From Mesostigma viride (taxonomy: Eukaryota > Streptophyta > Mesostigmatophyceae > Mesostigmatales > Mesostigmataceae): a DNA stretch of 64,000 bases. The stretch spans positions 122,001-186,000 of the forward strand of contig RPFO01001313.1 of the NCBI GenBank assembly GCA_009746045.1. The letters run 5' to 3'. Position 1 is the stretch's first letter. Each line of letters starts with the position of its first letter. The translations under genes and the position numbers were made by a program. Positions 11,515 through 22,125 of the stretch are shown here, in pieces. The notes beneath the pieces were generated by a model. It was not told the DNA's origin. It ran no database searches and saw nothing but the letters and a program-made list of their open reading frames with translations.

Positions 11515-12435
11515 CTGGTTAGCTGCCTGTGCCCTGGTGACAGCACCACACTCTACTACAGAAACCATGGCAGCACAAATATCCAGATCCTCGTGAAATG
11601 ATCCCATCAGATCCCTTCTTCTAGAGAGGGCGTCTGGCACCACATTCTGTGATCCTGGGACATACTGCACAGAGAAAGGATAGAATCCCCCTAGGTACTC
11701 CATCCACCCAGCCATCCTCTTACTCATCCTACTCTGTTCTAGCACGTGCACCAAGGGCCTGTGGTCAGTCATCAGGGTGATAGACTCTTGCCCTAGCCCA
11801 TCTGTAGCACTGCTAGCCACAGAAAACTGAGCTCCCTTCAACAGATGCTCCCACTTGTGACATGCTACCACTAAACCCAGCAACTCCTGCTCATGTACAG
11901 GGTAGTTACGTTCAGCTGAGCTCATGGTTTTAGACATGTACTCCACTGGCTGTGGTCCATAGCCATGGTCTTGCATCAGCACAGCACCTATGGCGCCTTG
12001 AGAGGCATCTGACCTAACCTGATAAGGTAGATCTGGGTTGGGACCCACTAGCACAGGGGTGGATGTGAGCTTCTGCTTCAACAGGTCAAAGGCCTGCTGA
12101 CACCTATCTGTCCACTCAAACTGAACATCCTTCTTGATTAACTCAAGCAAGGGGGTGGAGATGGCAGCCATGTCAGGGATAAAACGCCTGTACCACCCCA
12201 CCATGCCCAGGAAGGACTTGACATCATGTGCAGACTGCAACACAGGCCACTCAAGGATGGCAGCAATCTTAGCATTGTCAGGTGTCATACCCAAGGAACT
12301 CAACTTGTACCCTAGGAACCCCACTTCATGCCCCCACTCCACCTTAGACCTCTTGACAGACAAGTGGTAGTGCTGGATGACCTTCAGGACCTCCTCCACG
12401 TTCTCCAGATGCTCCTTGAACGTCTTTGAGTGCAC
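11500..12435 (-). pseudogene. Gypsy reverse transcriptase C-terminus and RNase H
   Basis: The frame is open for 311 codons. It carries the RT thumb region (FLGY, SFLGMVGWYRRFIP) and an RNase H domain with SDASQGAIG, EQELLG and LMTDHRPL, then VPDALSRR, which normally closes RNase H in Ty3/Gypsy elements. The RNase H Asp and Glu residues appear present. It is joined to the upstream RT frame by a shift near 12430. Confidence 0.85.
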
Positions 12436-13308
12436 CAGATGTCGTCCATGTAGGCCACCACGCAGGTCCTGAACACGGGTCTTGCAGGGTCACACAGGTG
12501 GGCAATGTCTTTGAACCTGGGATTCCTGAGATCAGGGGAGATCTGAGGCAGAGAGTTCCCTGTCAGATGGCCAAAGATAGCATTCACAAACATCTGCATA
12601 GTAGCTGGGCTGTTGGAGGCCCCCATGGGCATCACAGTCCACTGGAACTGACCCCAGGGTGTGGAGAATGCAGTTTTTGGAATGTCCTCAGTAGCTATCC
12701 TGATCTGCCAGAACGCGTGTCTAAGGTCAAACTTGGTGAAGTAAGATGATCCAGCTGTCCTCTCTAGCAGCTCATCAATCCGTGGCAAGGGATACTTGGA
12801 CTTCACTGTGACCTTGTTCAGGCCTCTCAGATCAATGCACAACCGCCATCCACCATCATGCTTGGGACAAGCAAACACCCAGAGCTGAAAGGACTATTGG
12901 CAGGAAGAATGAGTCCAGCTTCCAACAGGCCTGTCAAGATCACCTTCAGCTCTGCCATCTCAGCTGGCCCCATCCTGTACATGGGAACAAAGGGAGGCCT
13001 GGCACCATCCACAAGCTTGATGACATGAGTGATTGGCCCTTCAGGGGGTACTGTGGCATTTTGTCCTCAAAAATGGCAGCAAACCTGTCCAAAAGGGCAT
13101 CATGCAGCTTCTGCTCCTCCTCTGTGACAGCTGGTACTGGGTTCACAGCATTCACCGTGTGGCCATGAGTCTCATCAGAGGGTGAGTTAGGAACCAGCTG
13201 TAAGAGAAAGACGTGTTCCACTGGGTAAGTAGCCAGGTAAGACAAGGTGTGATTGGCAGACCATACGTGCTTAAGTAGTGCAGCACGTTTCTCTTCCAGT
13301 GAAGGCAC
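12384..13308 (-). pseudogene. Gypsy reverse transcriptase core, frameshifted
   Basis: The frame at 12878-12384 holds the RT palm: CIDLRGLN, the YPLPRIDELL block, FDLRHAFWQI and the catalytic YMDD (in VAYMDDIW). Upstream segments in two other frames (13308-12946 and 13012-12827) hold the connection from protease to RT, including a segment with LLEAGLI and the beginning of the RT fingers. At least two frame shifts are needed to join them. Confidence 0.82.
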
Positions 13309-13913
13309 CTTGACGTCTCCTTGGCACCTGCAACCCCTCTCCCATCATTGACAGCCTCATTAGTAGAACAGCACTCTGTGACTGGTCTTTCTCCCCCCTT
13401 AATCACTGTGGTGGCGTCCCACACTGACCCATCCTGAAACTGCACCACCTTCTCAGACCACAAGATGGCAGGATTAGCAGACTCCAACCATGGCATCCCC
13501 AGAATCACATCAGCAGCAGTGAGTGGAATGACATCTGCTGTGACAGACAAGGTTTGACGTGAGCACACTTGAAAAAGCAGTTGCACGTAGCCAGGTGAGT
13601 TACTCTGCCTACCATCAGAATATTGGACCTTAACAGGCACAGGGTGGGGGAGCACTGGTAGATGCAGCTCCTGCACCAAGGAAGTGGAAATGTAGTTACT
13701 TCCTGCACCTGAGTCAATCATGAAGAGACATAAAGGCTGAGCCAAAGGGACTGGCACGTTCAACAGCCTAGCCTGGAACTTCAAGAGTTGACTGGGAATA
13801 GGAGGGCCCAATGGGGTGGTGGAATCAGAGGCAGACAAGTTGTTCACAGGACGGACATGCACAGCAGGCAAACCAGTTAACTCCACCGCTGGACGTAGTC
13901 CTGGGGGCTCCAC
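13152..13913 (-). pseudogene. Gypsy aspartic protease region
   Basis: The 253-codon frame contains FMIDSGAGSNYIS, the DSGA active-site motif of retroviral-type aspartic proteases, and a second hydrophobic turn VILGMPWL that matches the flap/ILG region. It lies between the zinc knuckle and RT as expected. It ends in a frame change near 13300. Confidence 0.82.
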
Positions 13914-13983
13914 TAGTTTTTTGGCAGCTCAGGAGGATGATCTGAAGACGAGCTCCCCACTGAAGGCTGCACCTGCTGATCCT

Positions 13984-15662
13984 CTATGCCGTCTGCCTCC
14001 CTTCTCCCTCCTCCTCCTCTGCTAGGAGGTGCCACAGGGCGTTGACCATCCGACGCCTGTCTTGCCTGCTGAAGCCCTTGGGCTGGAAGGGTCCCTTGCC
14101 CGAAGCCTGGAAGTTGGGTCTAAACCCAGGCTGTGCCCTGTGGTCGCTCTGGCTCACCCCAGGAGGGAAGATGGGTGGTCTGGTGAATGGAAGAACCCCC
14201 TGAGGACCCTTGGTGTCGCTTGGGAACTGGTCTCGCTTGGGGCAATCCCGTGCAAAGTGTCCCAGCTGGCCACACGTGAAACAGGCTCCTTTGGACTGCT
14301 CCATGGCACTGAGCTCCTCCATCACAGCGTTCAGCTGGTTCAGGGGCTTCTTAACAGCAGGCGCCTGGTTGCCTGCAGCAGGCTCCCACTTGAGGGAAAA
14401 GTCAGGGACACGGCACAGCGTGAGGGCATAAGACAGCACAGTATCCCACTTCCACTCGACATAGTCGAAAGGGGAGAAATGCTTGTCAATATCCACCCTG
14501 ACTTGAGGGGGAGCCCATGCAGAAACCTGTGAAGAGCTTCAGAATCAGAGCACTGGGGGATTTTGGCCCTCAGGTTGGTAAACGTCTCTACGTATTGTGG
14601 TAGTGTCAGGCCGGACTGAGTACAGTTGGCCAACGCGTCCCGGTCCAGACGGAGCTGGTCCTGGGGAAGGAGAAAACGTCGAAATGAAAGCATGAGAGAT
14701 GGCAAATCCTTGCAAGTATTACCTGCCGAGGATCGTAAAAACTCATCAAACCTGTCGGCTGCACTGTCGCTCATTCGCTGTCGAACCATCTTCTTCTGGA
14801 TGTCCAGGGAAAGTCGTTCTTCCGCTCGTTTGCCGTAGTTAGCAAAGTGGATAGCGAACACATCCTGGAATCGAGTAGAGAAATGATCGAAACTGCGGTG
14901 GGTTAGATTGGTGAGCGACAGCTTGTCTACGGATTCGATTTTTGGAAATGGCGGGGCGGAACCTTGATGCGGTGGTATAGTGACGGTCACGGGGACGTCG
15001 CTGGCGGGGGTGGTGAAGGTGACCGAGGTCGTCTGCGCTGGATCCTGCCTATCGCTATCCTGCGTCTCATTCCTCGTAGTAACTGCGGTACTATTAGGTA
15101 AAACCCTTCCGTCACCCAACCGAGGAGCCTCTCTCCCCAATCCAGCAACCATGTCACGCATGGCCGCCTCCTCCTCCTCAATTCTCTGACGAAGTCTTCC
15201 CACATCCTGTTCCACCTCCTCCACCATCTTTCTATACATCGCTGCGTGTTGTTCATCGTGTAATAATCTGATTTTAGCTGCTGAGAGGCGATCCGCTGCA
15301 AGTCTGGTCCCGTCTCTTCCAGGCGTGGTATTTAGCGGGAAAAGAAATGAAGAAGATGCACTCCGCACAGGACTCGTTCGCGCGCTTGGAATCCTGGGCG
15401 ACAGTGACGCTCCTCGACCCACGCCTGTCAGCGATGGTTCGCCTGGTTGGAGACCAGATGCAATGACGGAAAACTTGGGCCCTATGGACAACGAGGGCCG
15501 CCTCACTTCAGACATAGAAGTACGGTTGAAATCAAGTTGACGCCGTGGAGTACGAGCAGTTGTCTCAGCACCTTCCCTAGCAATGGGTTCCAGAGATGAT
15601 GACGGATCTCCCAAACCTTGATTAGTAGGGGGTAAAGGTGATTGTGTCTTCGAACTACTCAT
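13984..15662 (-). pseudogene. Gypsy gag with CCHC zinc knuckle, frameshifted
   Basis: Gag opens at ATG 15662 (minus strand). The first ~220 codons are low complexity with a coiled-coil-like segment around 130-170. A retrotransposon-gag domain follows (LSLDIQKKMV, LPQYVETFTNL, LHRFLHGLP). A one-base shift near 14510 moves the trace into the frame with the CCHC knuckle CFTCGQLGHFARDC (about 14288-14250). The knuckle frame stops at 13984, about 70 nt before the protease trace resumes. Confidence 0.85.
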
Positions 15663-15873
15663 ACTTCCACATGGAGTCGCGATCGTCTGCCTAGTAGAGA
15701 CAACGGTTACGGCTGACTTCTAGTGTTACAGAGCAAGACAGTCACATCAGGATGTGTCTCAGTCTGTAACACCGTAAGTTTTCCGCAACTCTATGAATCT
15801 TCTCGGATGACAGACATCTGATCAACGTTGTACTACCCGGAAGGTTGCGACTTCAAGAGAAACACCAAAGTAG

Positions 15874-15889
15874 AGATCCTCCGATACCA
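15874..15889 (-). other. Primer-binding site of the Gypsy element
   Basis: Directly after the LTR end the minus strand reads T|TGGTATCGGAGG. TGGTATC plus a G-rich continuation is the usual complement to the 3' end of initiator Met tRNA in plant LTR elements (TGGTATCAGAGC), with mismatches at the distal end. This places the LTR boundary within a base. Confidence 0.7.
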
Positions 15890-15890
15890 A

Positions 15891-16669
15891 TGTAACGACT
15901 AAAAATGATCATCAACATCATCCACAGTCCAATATGAAAGATCTTTTACCTGGGTTGCTTTCCTGAGTCGCAGAACTTCAAGTATCCGAGCAACGTTGAG
16001 ATGGAAATTCCACAGCACGTGATTTAGGGAATCACAACCCCTTGTAGACACAAAGACAAGCTCGTGTATAGACGACCTCTGTGGAACTGAAGGACGTCTA
16101 TAGCCAAGGGGCTCTTATGGATTGGACAACAAAGCCAAGCTTTATTATACCATGGTGAATCAAAACCAACGTAGCAACAATGGCGACCCCACGTCCTTGA
16201 TATCGACGTGCTTGTCGAGCTTGCTCCAACCTTAGCCTGAAGAGAACCAATCAGAACCATGGAATCCTATACAAGATCTTCGTATCCATCCTAGTCACAC
16301 AAAACAGAACAACACCACACACAGCCTGGCAGAATCTTTCCATGAGATCTAAATCTGTCGTGAGCACTGAAGTCCCAAAGGAGCATTTAAGACTCAATAG
16401 TACCAACTAACAAACTACAACCCCACGTGGATCAGGCCACGACCAATGAGGGCTCCTATCAGTAGTATCAGCCAACAAACTACAACCCTACGTGGATCAG
16501 GCCACGACCAATGAGGGTTCCTATCAGTTGGCTGACAAAGTATCAGCTCCAAGTACCGTCGTCTTAGAAACCTCATAACTTTCTCAATACTGATCCAAAA
16601 GTCCTCGAATAAAAGCCAAACATTCACAAAACAAAGGATGTAACAACAAAGTCATTTTTGCTTGTTACA
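15891..16669 (-). repeat. Single LTR of the Gypsy element
   Basis: The LTR begins (minus strand) TGTAACAAGC and ends TCGTTACA, giving the TG...CA termini and an imperfect terminal inversion TGTAAC...AAAAATGA. It is followed immediately by the primer-binding site. Inside are two copies of a 65-bp direct repeat (about 16403-16530, containing CACGTGGATCAGGCCACGAC). No partner LTR is in the window. Confidence 0.72.
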
Positions 16670-18956
16670 AACACGTAATCTTCAAATTAATAACAAACAA
16701 ACCTGTGCTTGCAATCATCACATGACATTGGTAATTTGTGCTGCTGTGTGTGCACAAAAGTTGTCTCACTTAAGACAACAGTTGGACTTTGAACGTTGAA
16801 GCTCCCAACGGAGTCATGTTATAATTTAATTTAATTTAAATTTAATCCTTCTTGTGCCGCTCACTGTGGCTCGATCACAGTTCAACAGCTGTCAAACGTG
16901 CTTGACCTGTCATGCACTGCTGTGGACCTGTAGCTAAACGTATCAACGCATCACTCCCCGGAAAGGAGAACTTTTGCGGATGACTGTAGGTGTCAGTTGG
17001 CGATGCCTTAGGATCCGGAGACGTCCGTCCTATAGTAAGCAAAATTGGTGCGAGAGGTCCCCAGTTCGATTCCGGCCTGTATTCATTTGCAGATCGCGTT
17101 TTTCCGCGTTTTCCGCGGACCGGCACTGAACGCAAATGGTTTTCACCTTTGCGGCGTGCCAAATCAGAATCAGAGTATCAAGGAGACAAACGTATACCTT
17201 GCATGCATGTTAATAATCGTTGCGCTATAGACAGAGATCAAGCACTGGCAGAGATCAAATTTTACAGAGTCCCATGAGTTAATCGCTAAGATATCATCTG
17301 CATTTCAGAAGCGCAAGTGTAAAACTCAATCCACTTTCATAAGTCGATAAAATGTCAATCAGTTGCATGTCGATTCTGCCAGCCAGGTGCTACCACACGG
17401 AGCCATGTTGTTGCAACCCAGCAGGGCACCCGTTTCACTGACGATTATCAAAGAGACAACCAGCGCATTTCACTGATGATTATGCTCACGTGACGCAGTC
17501 TGCGAGTCAAATAATGACGGGGCACTGGGCCCCCAAATGGGGCCGCTGCCAGCAGTTCATGTGAGCGGTGCTATGTACATGCGATGCAGGCCGGCACGGC
17601 CACGTATCTCTAGACCGCTGCGACAGGTCCTAGTTAAGATGCACGTCCAGTACATGCGTAGGCTATCTTCCATCTACCAGTCCGTGATCAGCGGGGCATG
17701 GCCTGTACCGGAATGGCGCATGGTAGAAGTTCATGTGAGAGGTGACAGGTGACAGGTGAGTTTTGTAGGGTGAGTTGTGAGAGGTGAGTTTTGAGAGGTC
17801 AGGTGTGAGCGGTCAGTGGTGTGGACGATGCAGGGCAGTCCCAATATCTAGACGGGAGCAGCACAGGATGTAATGTCATGGTTTCAGTGCTTCTTTATAA
17901 TATCAAGGAGACAGTGCTTCTTTATAATATAGTAGTATGGCTTCCTAATGCTGGGTCCGGGGGGAGGCAGGGCTGGTGGTTTACTGCAAGTTGGCCCCCG
18001 ACTAGTACAGAGGAGGCTTGGATGTCAGTTTTTCTGAAATGCAGAAGGCGAGGGCGTCGCATGCGGCGTCGCGCCTGCTGCTGGTGTGGTGTCCTCAGCG
18101 GTCGATCAGCTAATTCTCTCGTCGAATTCCTGTCATCCCCAAAATAGGTCCTTCTGTCAATGCTGAGAATCGGTCCAAAATTTGGACGCAAAGCGCATAG
18201 TTGTTTGACCAGCGAATAGTAATAAACGCAGTATGCGTAGTCTGGCTGAATGGATTTGTCTATCCTTCCCCCTCCGGCCTTCTCCAGCGCTGTCACGTTG
18301 GAGGCCAAGTCTGGCGTATCCTGGCGGCGTTTCCTGCGCCAACCTGGGTCTCCTCATTGGCCTCTCCTTAGCCCCTGTTTCCGGGGCAGATAATGGAGCA
18401 GCACCTTGCCTATAGCTGCAAACGACAACGAAATCTTCCACGTGTATATCTTCCCTAGTGTCTCGTAACCCTAAGGCGGTTCATACACGGACACGGCCAT
18501 CTTCTAGTACAAAGCAAAGGGGCTCGAGGCAGCATAAAGTATGACAATAGAGAATTAGAATTATTATTACGCATCGGGTACTTAAGCCGTGCTGACTACG
18601 GCCCCTTTATAGGTAATCAGCCGTAACTCGTCGAGGCCAGTCGAGTCCATCAGTCGAGTGGCGCAGAGCGGTTTGGATCTACGCTACTATCAGATAGTGC
18701 CGACAAGAAATGGGTACTTTTATGGCTCATGCCACAACGATGACTAAGTTTGGTGTATACTGTATACTGATAAGTGATATGGGTCGCTAGTTGTGCCGGG
18801 TAATATCCAGTCATGTCGCCCGCATTTGGCCACGGCCGCGGATCACCGGCGCGGGAATCAACTCAACTCAGCGCATTTGGCCAACCGCTACAGTACTGTA
18901 TGACGTAGACTGGAACTGGGAAGGGCCGGGGGGCGGGGGAACCCGTTTCATACTGT
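16670..18956. other. Long intergenic stretch without a supported gene
   Basis: Open frames here are short and overlap on both strands without motifs or start context. Notable contents are an LINE-like tail near 16795-16858 and a degenerate G-rich GTGAGAGG repeat near 17750-17820. A duplicated CTTTATAATAT word lies around 17890-17935. A GTGGCGCAGAGCGG word near 18660 recalls a tRNA A-box but no tRNA fold follows. I see nothing else. Confidence 0.5.
16795..16858 (+). repeat. Solo LINE/SINE-like 3' tail
   Basis: GCTCCCAACGGAG forms a hairpin and is followed by TCATGTTATAATTTAATTTAA. This matches the inverted form of the 3' end of the LINE copies at 22126 and 23700 (hairpin then ATTTAATTT tail). 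It is an isolated tail with no coding part. Confidence 0.6.
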
Positions 18957-19430
18957 ATACACCGCCCGCATTGGAAGTTCTAACTAAATAATTAGCTTCT
19001 GGAAAATGTTCTGGCTGAAAACCATAAAAAAAACAAAAGAAAATTAATTAATTAACTCCGGGGTCTGAGGACTGGACTCAACAAACAAACAAACAAAATT
19101 AATTAATTAACTCATGTGGGCTCTGGGTATCACTGACCTCCACTGACTCTAGCCTATGGCCGCCGAAGGGGGGCCGCCGGGCCGGATTGCCGGCCGAATT
19201 GGGGACGGCGTGTACGATATCTACCAAACAAACAAAAGAAATTTATTAATTAAATAAGTACCCATGTGCCTTGAACGGCTGTAGGACAAACAAACAAACA
19301 AAAGGTTTTAATTAAATAATAAAAACCCGGGACTCTAACTGGCTCCCCAACAAACAATCCAGGGTTATTCGTAATGCAAATACGGCGAAAATTGACCCAT
19401 AATAACAAACTTCCAATGCGGAGGGTGTAT
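18957..19430. mobile_element. MITE-like element with 23-bp terminal inverted repeats
   Basis: The left end, ATACACCGCCCGCATTGGAAGTT (18957-18979; 23 bp), is inverted at 19408-19430 with two mismatches. The 474-bp interval has no ORF. It contains four blocks in which an A-rich CAAACAAA run is followed by (TTAA)n, near 19025, 19080, 19225 and 19290. No clear target-site duplication was seen, so the outer boundary is uncertain. Confidence 0.5.
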
Positions 19431-20016
19431 CGTTACAGCCCTGTTACAGCAGAATGATGCTAGCGTTCACCCAGTTGATTTCGGTGAAGAACGGTCTACT
19501 GTAACTGTTAGGCGGTTCGCGGGAGCGCCCTTCCCGCCAACTATCGAATGCCAATCCGTTCCGGGATGGCGGAACGGCTACTGCTGTACGATTCAGGAAC
19601 GCTGCAACTGCATCGAAGTCTTCCCGAGAAGTTAGCAACTAGATATGAACCGGTACTCCGCGTTCATGACGAGATCCTTTAAGTTAGTGCCAGTAGAGTT
19701 GGTGGAAAAAATCTGGGCTGAGAGACGAGCACAGGAGTGACAGGACTGTACCCACAGATCAGCACGTGATGAGCGGGCAATGGGGATTTTATGGAGCCTG
19801 GGCCATGAATCATGACAGATCACGCACAACGCGTGCCCGAAAGGGAAGATTGCCCGCCACCTCAATTTGGAAAAATCGTATCGCCTGCATCCGGCTAAAT
19901 ATATTTCTGCCCGATAAATCCTTAGAAAGAGCACGACCGCGTTGCTGAAAACTGTTTAGGGTGCGGGTTCCCAGTCAATCGCTGTTTCCGGGAATACTAC
20001 GTTGAAAGCTAACACC
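19431..20016. other. Probable upstream region of the 20.0-kb gene
   Basis: No coding sequence is supported. Short minus-strand frames (19638-19444 and 19934-19632) have no recognisable domain. The 380 bp before ATG 20017 should hold the promoter and 5' UTR of the next gene, but no clear TATA box was found. Confidence 0.4.
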
Positions 20017-20604
20017 ATGTCTCAAGCTTGTGGGCACGTATCGGGGCTGAGTCTCCCCGTGCGGACACCTACCAGGGCAGTCGTCCGAAGAAATGCCGCG
20101 ACCTTGTTCAGAGTGCGGCCATGTCGGACAATTACCTGCCCACTGCCCAGTTTTGCTGGGCACTCTGGCCGAGCTTCTCGAAATGTTTCGCGAATGAGTC
20201 TGCAAGGCGACTCCGATTCTATCAATGTCGAAAGCAGCCTTGCTACACTCGATAGTCTTGTTGGCACGGCCACCAAAGACAACAAAGCAGGCACCTCGTC
20301 GCAAGCCCTTGCCGGGCGTGCCACCTCTGAAGGCAGTGCGGAAACACCTAGCCAGCCGCCCCTCGTTGCGATGGAAGACGGGCGGAAGGTAACAATTGGG
20401 GAAAAGATGGCGCTGGATGAGCTGAAACGGCGGAAAGACGCCGAGGCCTTGAGACGGCGAAAACAGAGGCGAGGTCAGTACTGGGATCAAGCTCGTGGGC
20501 GTGATAACGGTCCGTTTTTCCTGAAAGTGGCCCTGGCGATGCTTTTGCCTCCTGTCGCAATCCTCGCGTGGGCGGCCTTCAGTGGTATTATCCAGGTCTT
20601 CTAA
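20017..20604 (+). CDS. Probable plastid-targeted single-pass membrane protein, unknown function
   Basis: This single-exon ORF of 195 codons starts at ATG 20017 in the context AACACCATGT. The open frame extends 15 nt upstream without an ATG. The first ~60 residues are rich in Ser, Thr, Arg and Val with almost no acidic residues, and include RNAATLFRVRPCR and SRNVSRMSLQG. That is the composition of a chloroplast (or mitochondrial) transit peptide. The middle is Ser/Thr/Gly-rich and probably disordered. Residues ~128-162 form a charged segment (EKMALDELKRRKDAEALRRRKQ) that could be helical. The C-terminus has a hydrophobic helix, LKVALAMLLPPVAILAWAAF, with only about six residues after it. No family was recognised; a small thylakoid or envelope protein is a reasonable guess. 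Codon use is GC-leaning as in the long gene downstream. Confidence 0.65.
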   Translation: MSQACGHVSGLSLPVRTPTRAVVRRNAATLFRVRPCRTITCPLPSFAGHSGRASRNVSRMSLQGDSDSINVESSLATLDSLVGTATKDNKAGTSSQALAGRATSEGSAETPSQPPLVAMEDGRKVTIGEKMALDELKRRKDAEALRRRKQRRGQYWDQARGRDNGPFFLKVALAMLLPPVAILAWAAFSGIIQVF

Positions 20605-21407
20605 GACATACAGGGCAGTTGTTTAGTCATCTTACCCGTTTATCCAGTAAATGATTGCCCTTTGGTATGTATGTGTTTTGGGAAACGCGTACTGCCGGCG
20701 CTTGAATTTCCTAATCTTTGCTATAAAAAGCATGACGTATCGAACTAAACTCTCAGCTAGGCCAGCGTTGAAGATCCTGCCTGGGCTTGGGCGTATGTAA
20801 ATACTAGCATGGGCAGATTGGCGCTGAGACGCCCAGAGAAGCCATTATTCGACATTCCAATTATAATTTCAAAATTAGATCACTCATAGTCCATCTGATG
20901 AGTGGAAACGACGCGTGTGTAGCACTACACATTGCCCTCCTTGTTTCTCCCACATTGAACTAGCCTGGGTTCACACCATTTATTCATAGAGCGCATATAT
21001 AATGAACATGTGATCCATCAATAAAATGCATGCCTCTTTTGAGAGTGTGGTTGTCTCCGCTGCATGGTTATGAGATCACCATGCATATGTTGCAGTACTT
21101 AGAGTTAACTAGTTTAAACGCTGGCCAAGTTGTACGATAGCACCCTGGCAGGCTTAAGTTACGATCGCCGCCCACACTTCGGCGTCGTAACTTAACGCGG
21201 CTGATCACTTAATGACAATATTATAACATATTTATAATTTCTGACCTGCGCTGGTTGTCTCCTTGATACATTTATATGAACGAATCTTAACATCAATTTT
21301 CGAATCATAAAGTATCATATGAGATCGTTATGATATCATTACATGCGGTAACGATCTGATCGTGACGCACGTGCCCTGGTGGCCGTATCATATGACGTAT
21401 GTATATG
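20605..21407. other. 3' flank of the plastid-protein gene; no further gene seen
   Basis: A TGTAA at 20796-20800, the poly(A) signal used by many chlorophyte algae, lies about 190 nt after the stop codon and could end the transcript. Beyond it the sequence becomes AT-rich with ATATGA/TCATAT words (21240-21400) and no ORF worth naming. Confidence 0.4.
20796..20800 (+). terminator. Candidate TGTAA polyadenylation signal
   Basis: TGTAA occurs 192 nt after the stop of the 195-codon gene. It is the established poly(A) signal of volvocine and related green algae. A five-base word is common by chance, so this is only suggestive. Confidence 0.25.
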
Positions 21408-21418
21408 TTAAACAAATT

Positions 21419-21796
21419 TCCAGATAAATAGGTGTACGTTTATTCCAAATATAACCAGTAGTTAATCCCTGCTAAGCCTAGGGTATCAAGATGTCAGTGG
21501 CTAAAACGGAGCCTTGCTAGACCACGGAAGCCACTGGACTTCTAATGGGTTGTCATTGTGCATGTGGGTAAAGATCCTGTTTTTTCCCATGAGGTCATGA
21601 AAGATCTCAAGTGGGCTGGGCTTATCCTGGTCCGCGCCAGGGTCCCAGATTTTGTTTTGTTCATTGGCGACCATCCAATAGCGTCGCATGCCAGAGTTCC
21701 ATAGGTAAATGAAGCGTGAGAGAACCCCGGCTTTGTCGAACACTGTGCGCCTATTGAACACCACATCATTTCGCACCGTCCAGATTGTATACAACA
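21419..21796 (-). mobile_element. 5'-truncated LINE copy with 11-bp target-site duplication
   Basis: The minus-strand frame 21797-21501 (98 codons) is the extreme C-terminus of the ORF2 type at 3381-7798: LYTIWTVRND against LYAIWTIRNE, then IWDPG..QDKPSPLE and WLPWS.APF. The 3' UTR ends in a CCTATTTATCTGGAAA-like version of the full element's CCCATTTACCCGGAAA. TTAAACAAATT flanks it at 21408-21418 and 21797-21807, so it is a genuine truncated insertion and not a duplication fragment. Protein identity to the full-length copy is only moderate, so it comes from an older or sister subfamily. Confidence 0.85.
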
Positions 21797-21807
21797 TTAA
21801 ACAAATT

Positions 21808-22125
21808 ACACTCTAATAAGTAACGAACTTACTACTTAGAACTACTTAGACCGATCCTAAACTACGTATAGACCGGTAGTTCCGTTAATGCATTGTTCAT
21901 GGGATGGGGATGAAAAGATGCAGCGGTACATTGCACGCGGGCCTAAAAGAGTACGCGTACATTTTTTATATCGTTATTAAATTGGTCTTAGATAGATGTT
22001 GTAGATAGATTAGACCGGTAGGACTGTTTGCACCCATCCATCCATCCATATCGGGGTTAATAATGCTCCGTGACTCCCCAACGGGGGCACAATTCTAATT
22101 AATTAATTAATTAATTGGTCTTAAA
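21808..22125. other. AT-rich spacer ending in a hairpin-plus-TTAA tail
   Basis: No gene is visible. Near 22071-22120 a GACTCCCCAACGGGGGCAC hairpin is followed by AATTCTAATTAATTAATTAA, a solo 3' tail in plus orientation that abuts the minus-oriented tail at 22126. A (CATC)n microsatellite lies at about 22032-22048. Confidence 0.5.

Larger units (their letters stand above)
11117..16669 (-). mobile_element. Degenerate Ty3/Gypsy LTR retrotransposon lacking integrase
   Basis: Reading on the minus strand, a 779-bp 5' LTR (16669 to 15891) is followed at once by a primer-binding site, then gag with a CCHC knuckle, an aspartic protease, RT, RNase H and a linker. The order protease-RT-RNase H with YMDD is typical of Ty3/Gypsy. 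At least six frame changes break the polyprotein. The coding trace ends at 11117, next to the 175-bp satellite. No integrase zinc finger or DDE core and no second LTR could be found, so the 3' half is missing and no target-site duplication can be verified. Confidence 0.88.

Noticed and set aside
17922-18441. Overlapping minus-strand frames of 94-128 codons
   Set aside because: No motif, and both overlap plus-strand frames of similar quality; probably chance.
18640-18720. tRNA-like word GTGGCGCAGAGCGG
   Set aside because: It resembles a tRNA A-box, but no acceptor, anticodon or T-arm pairing could be built around it.
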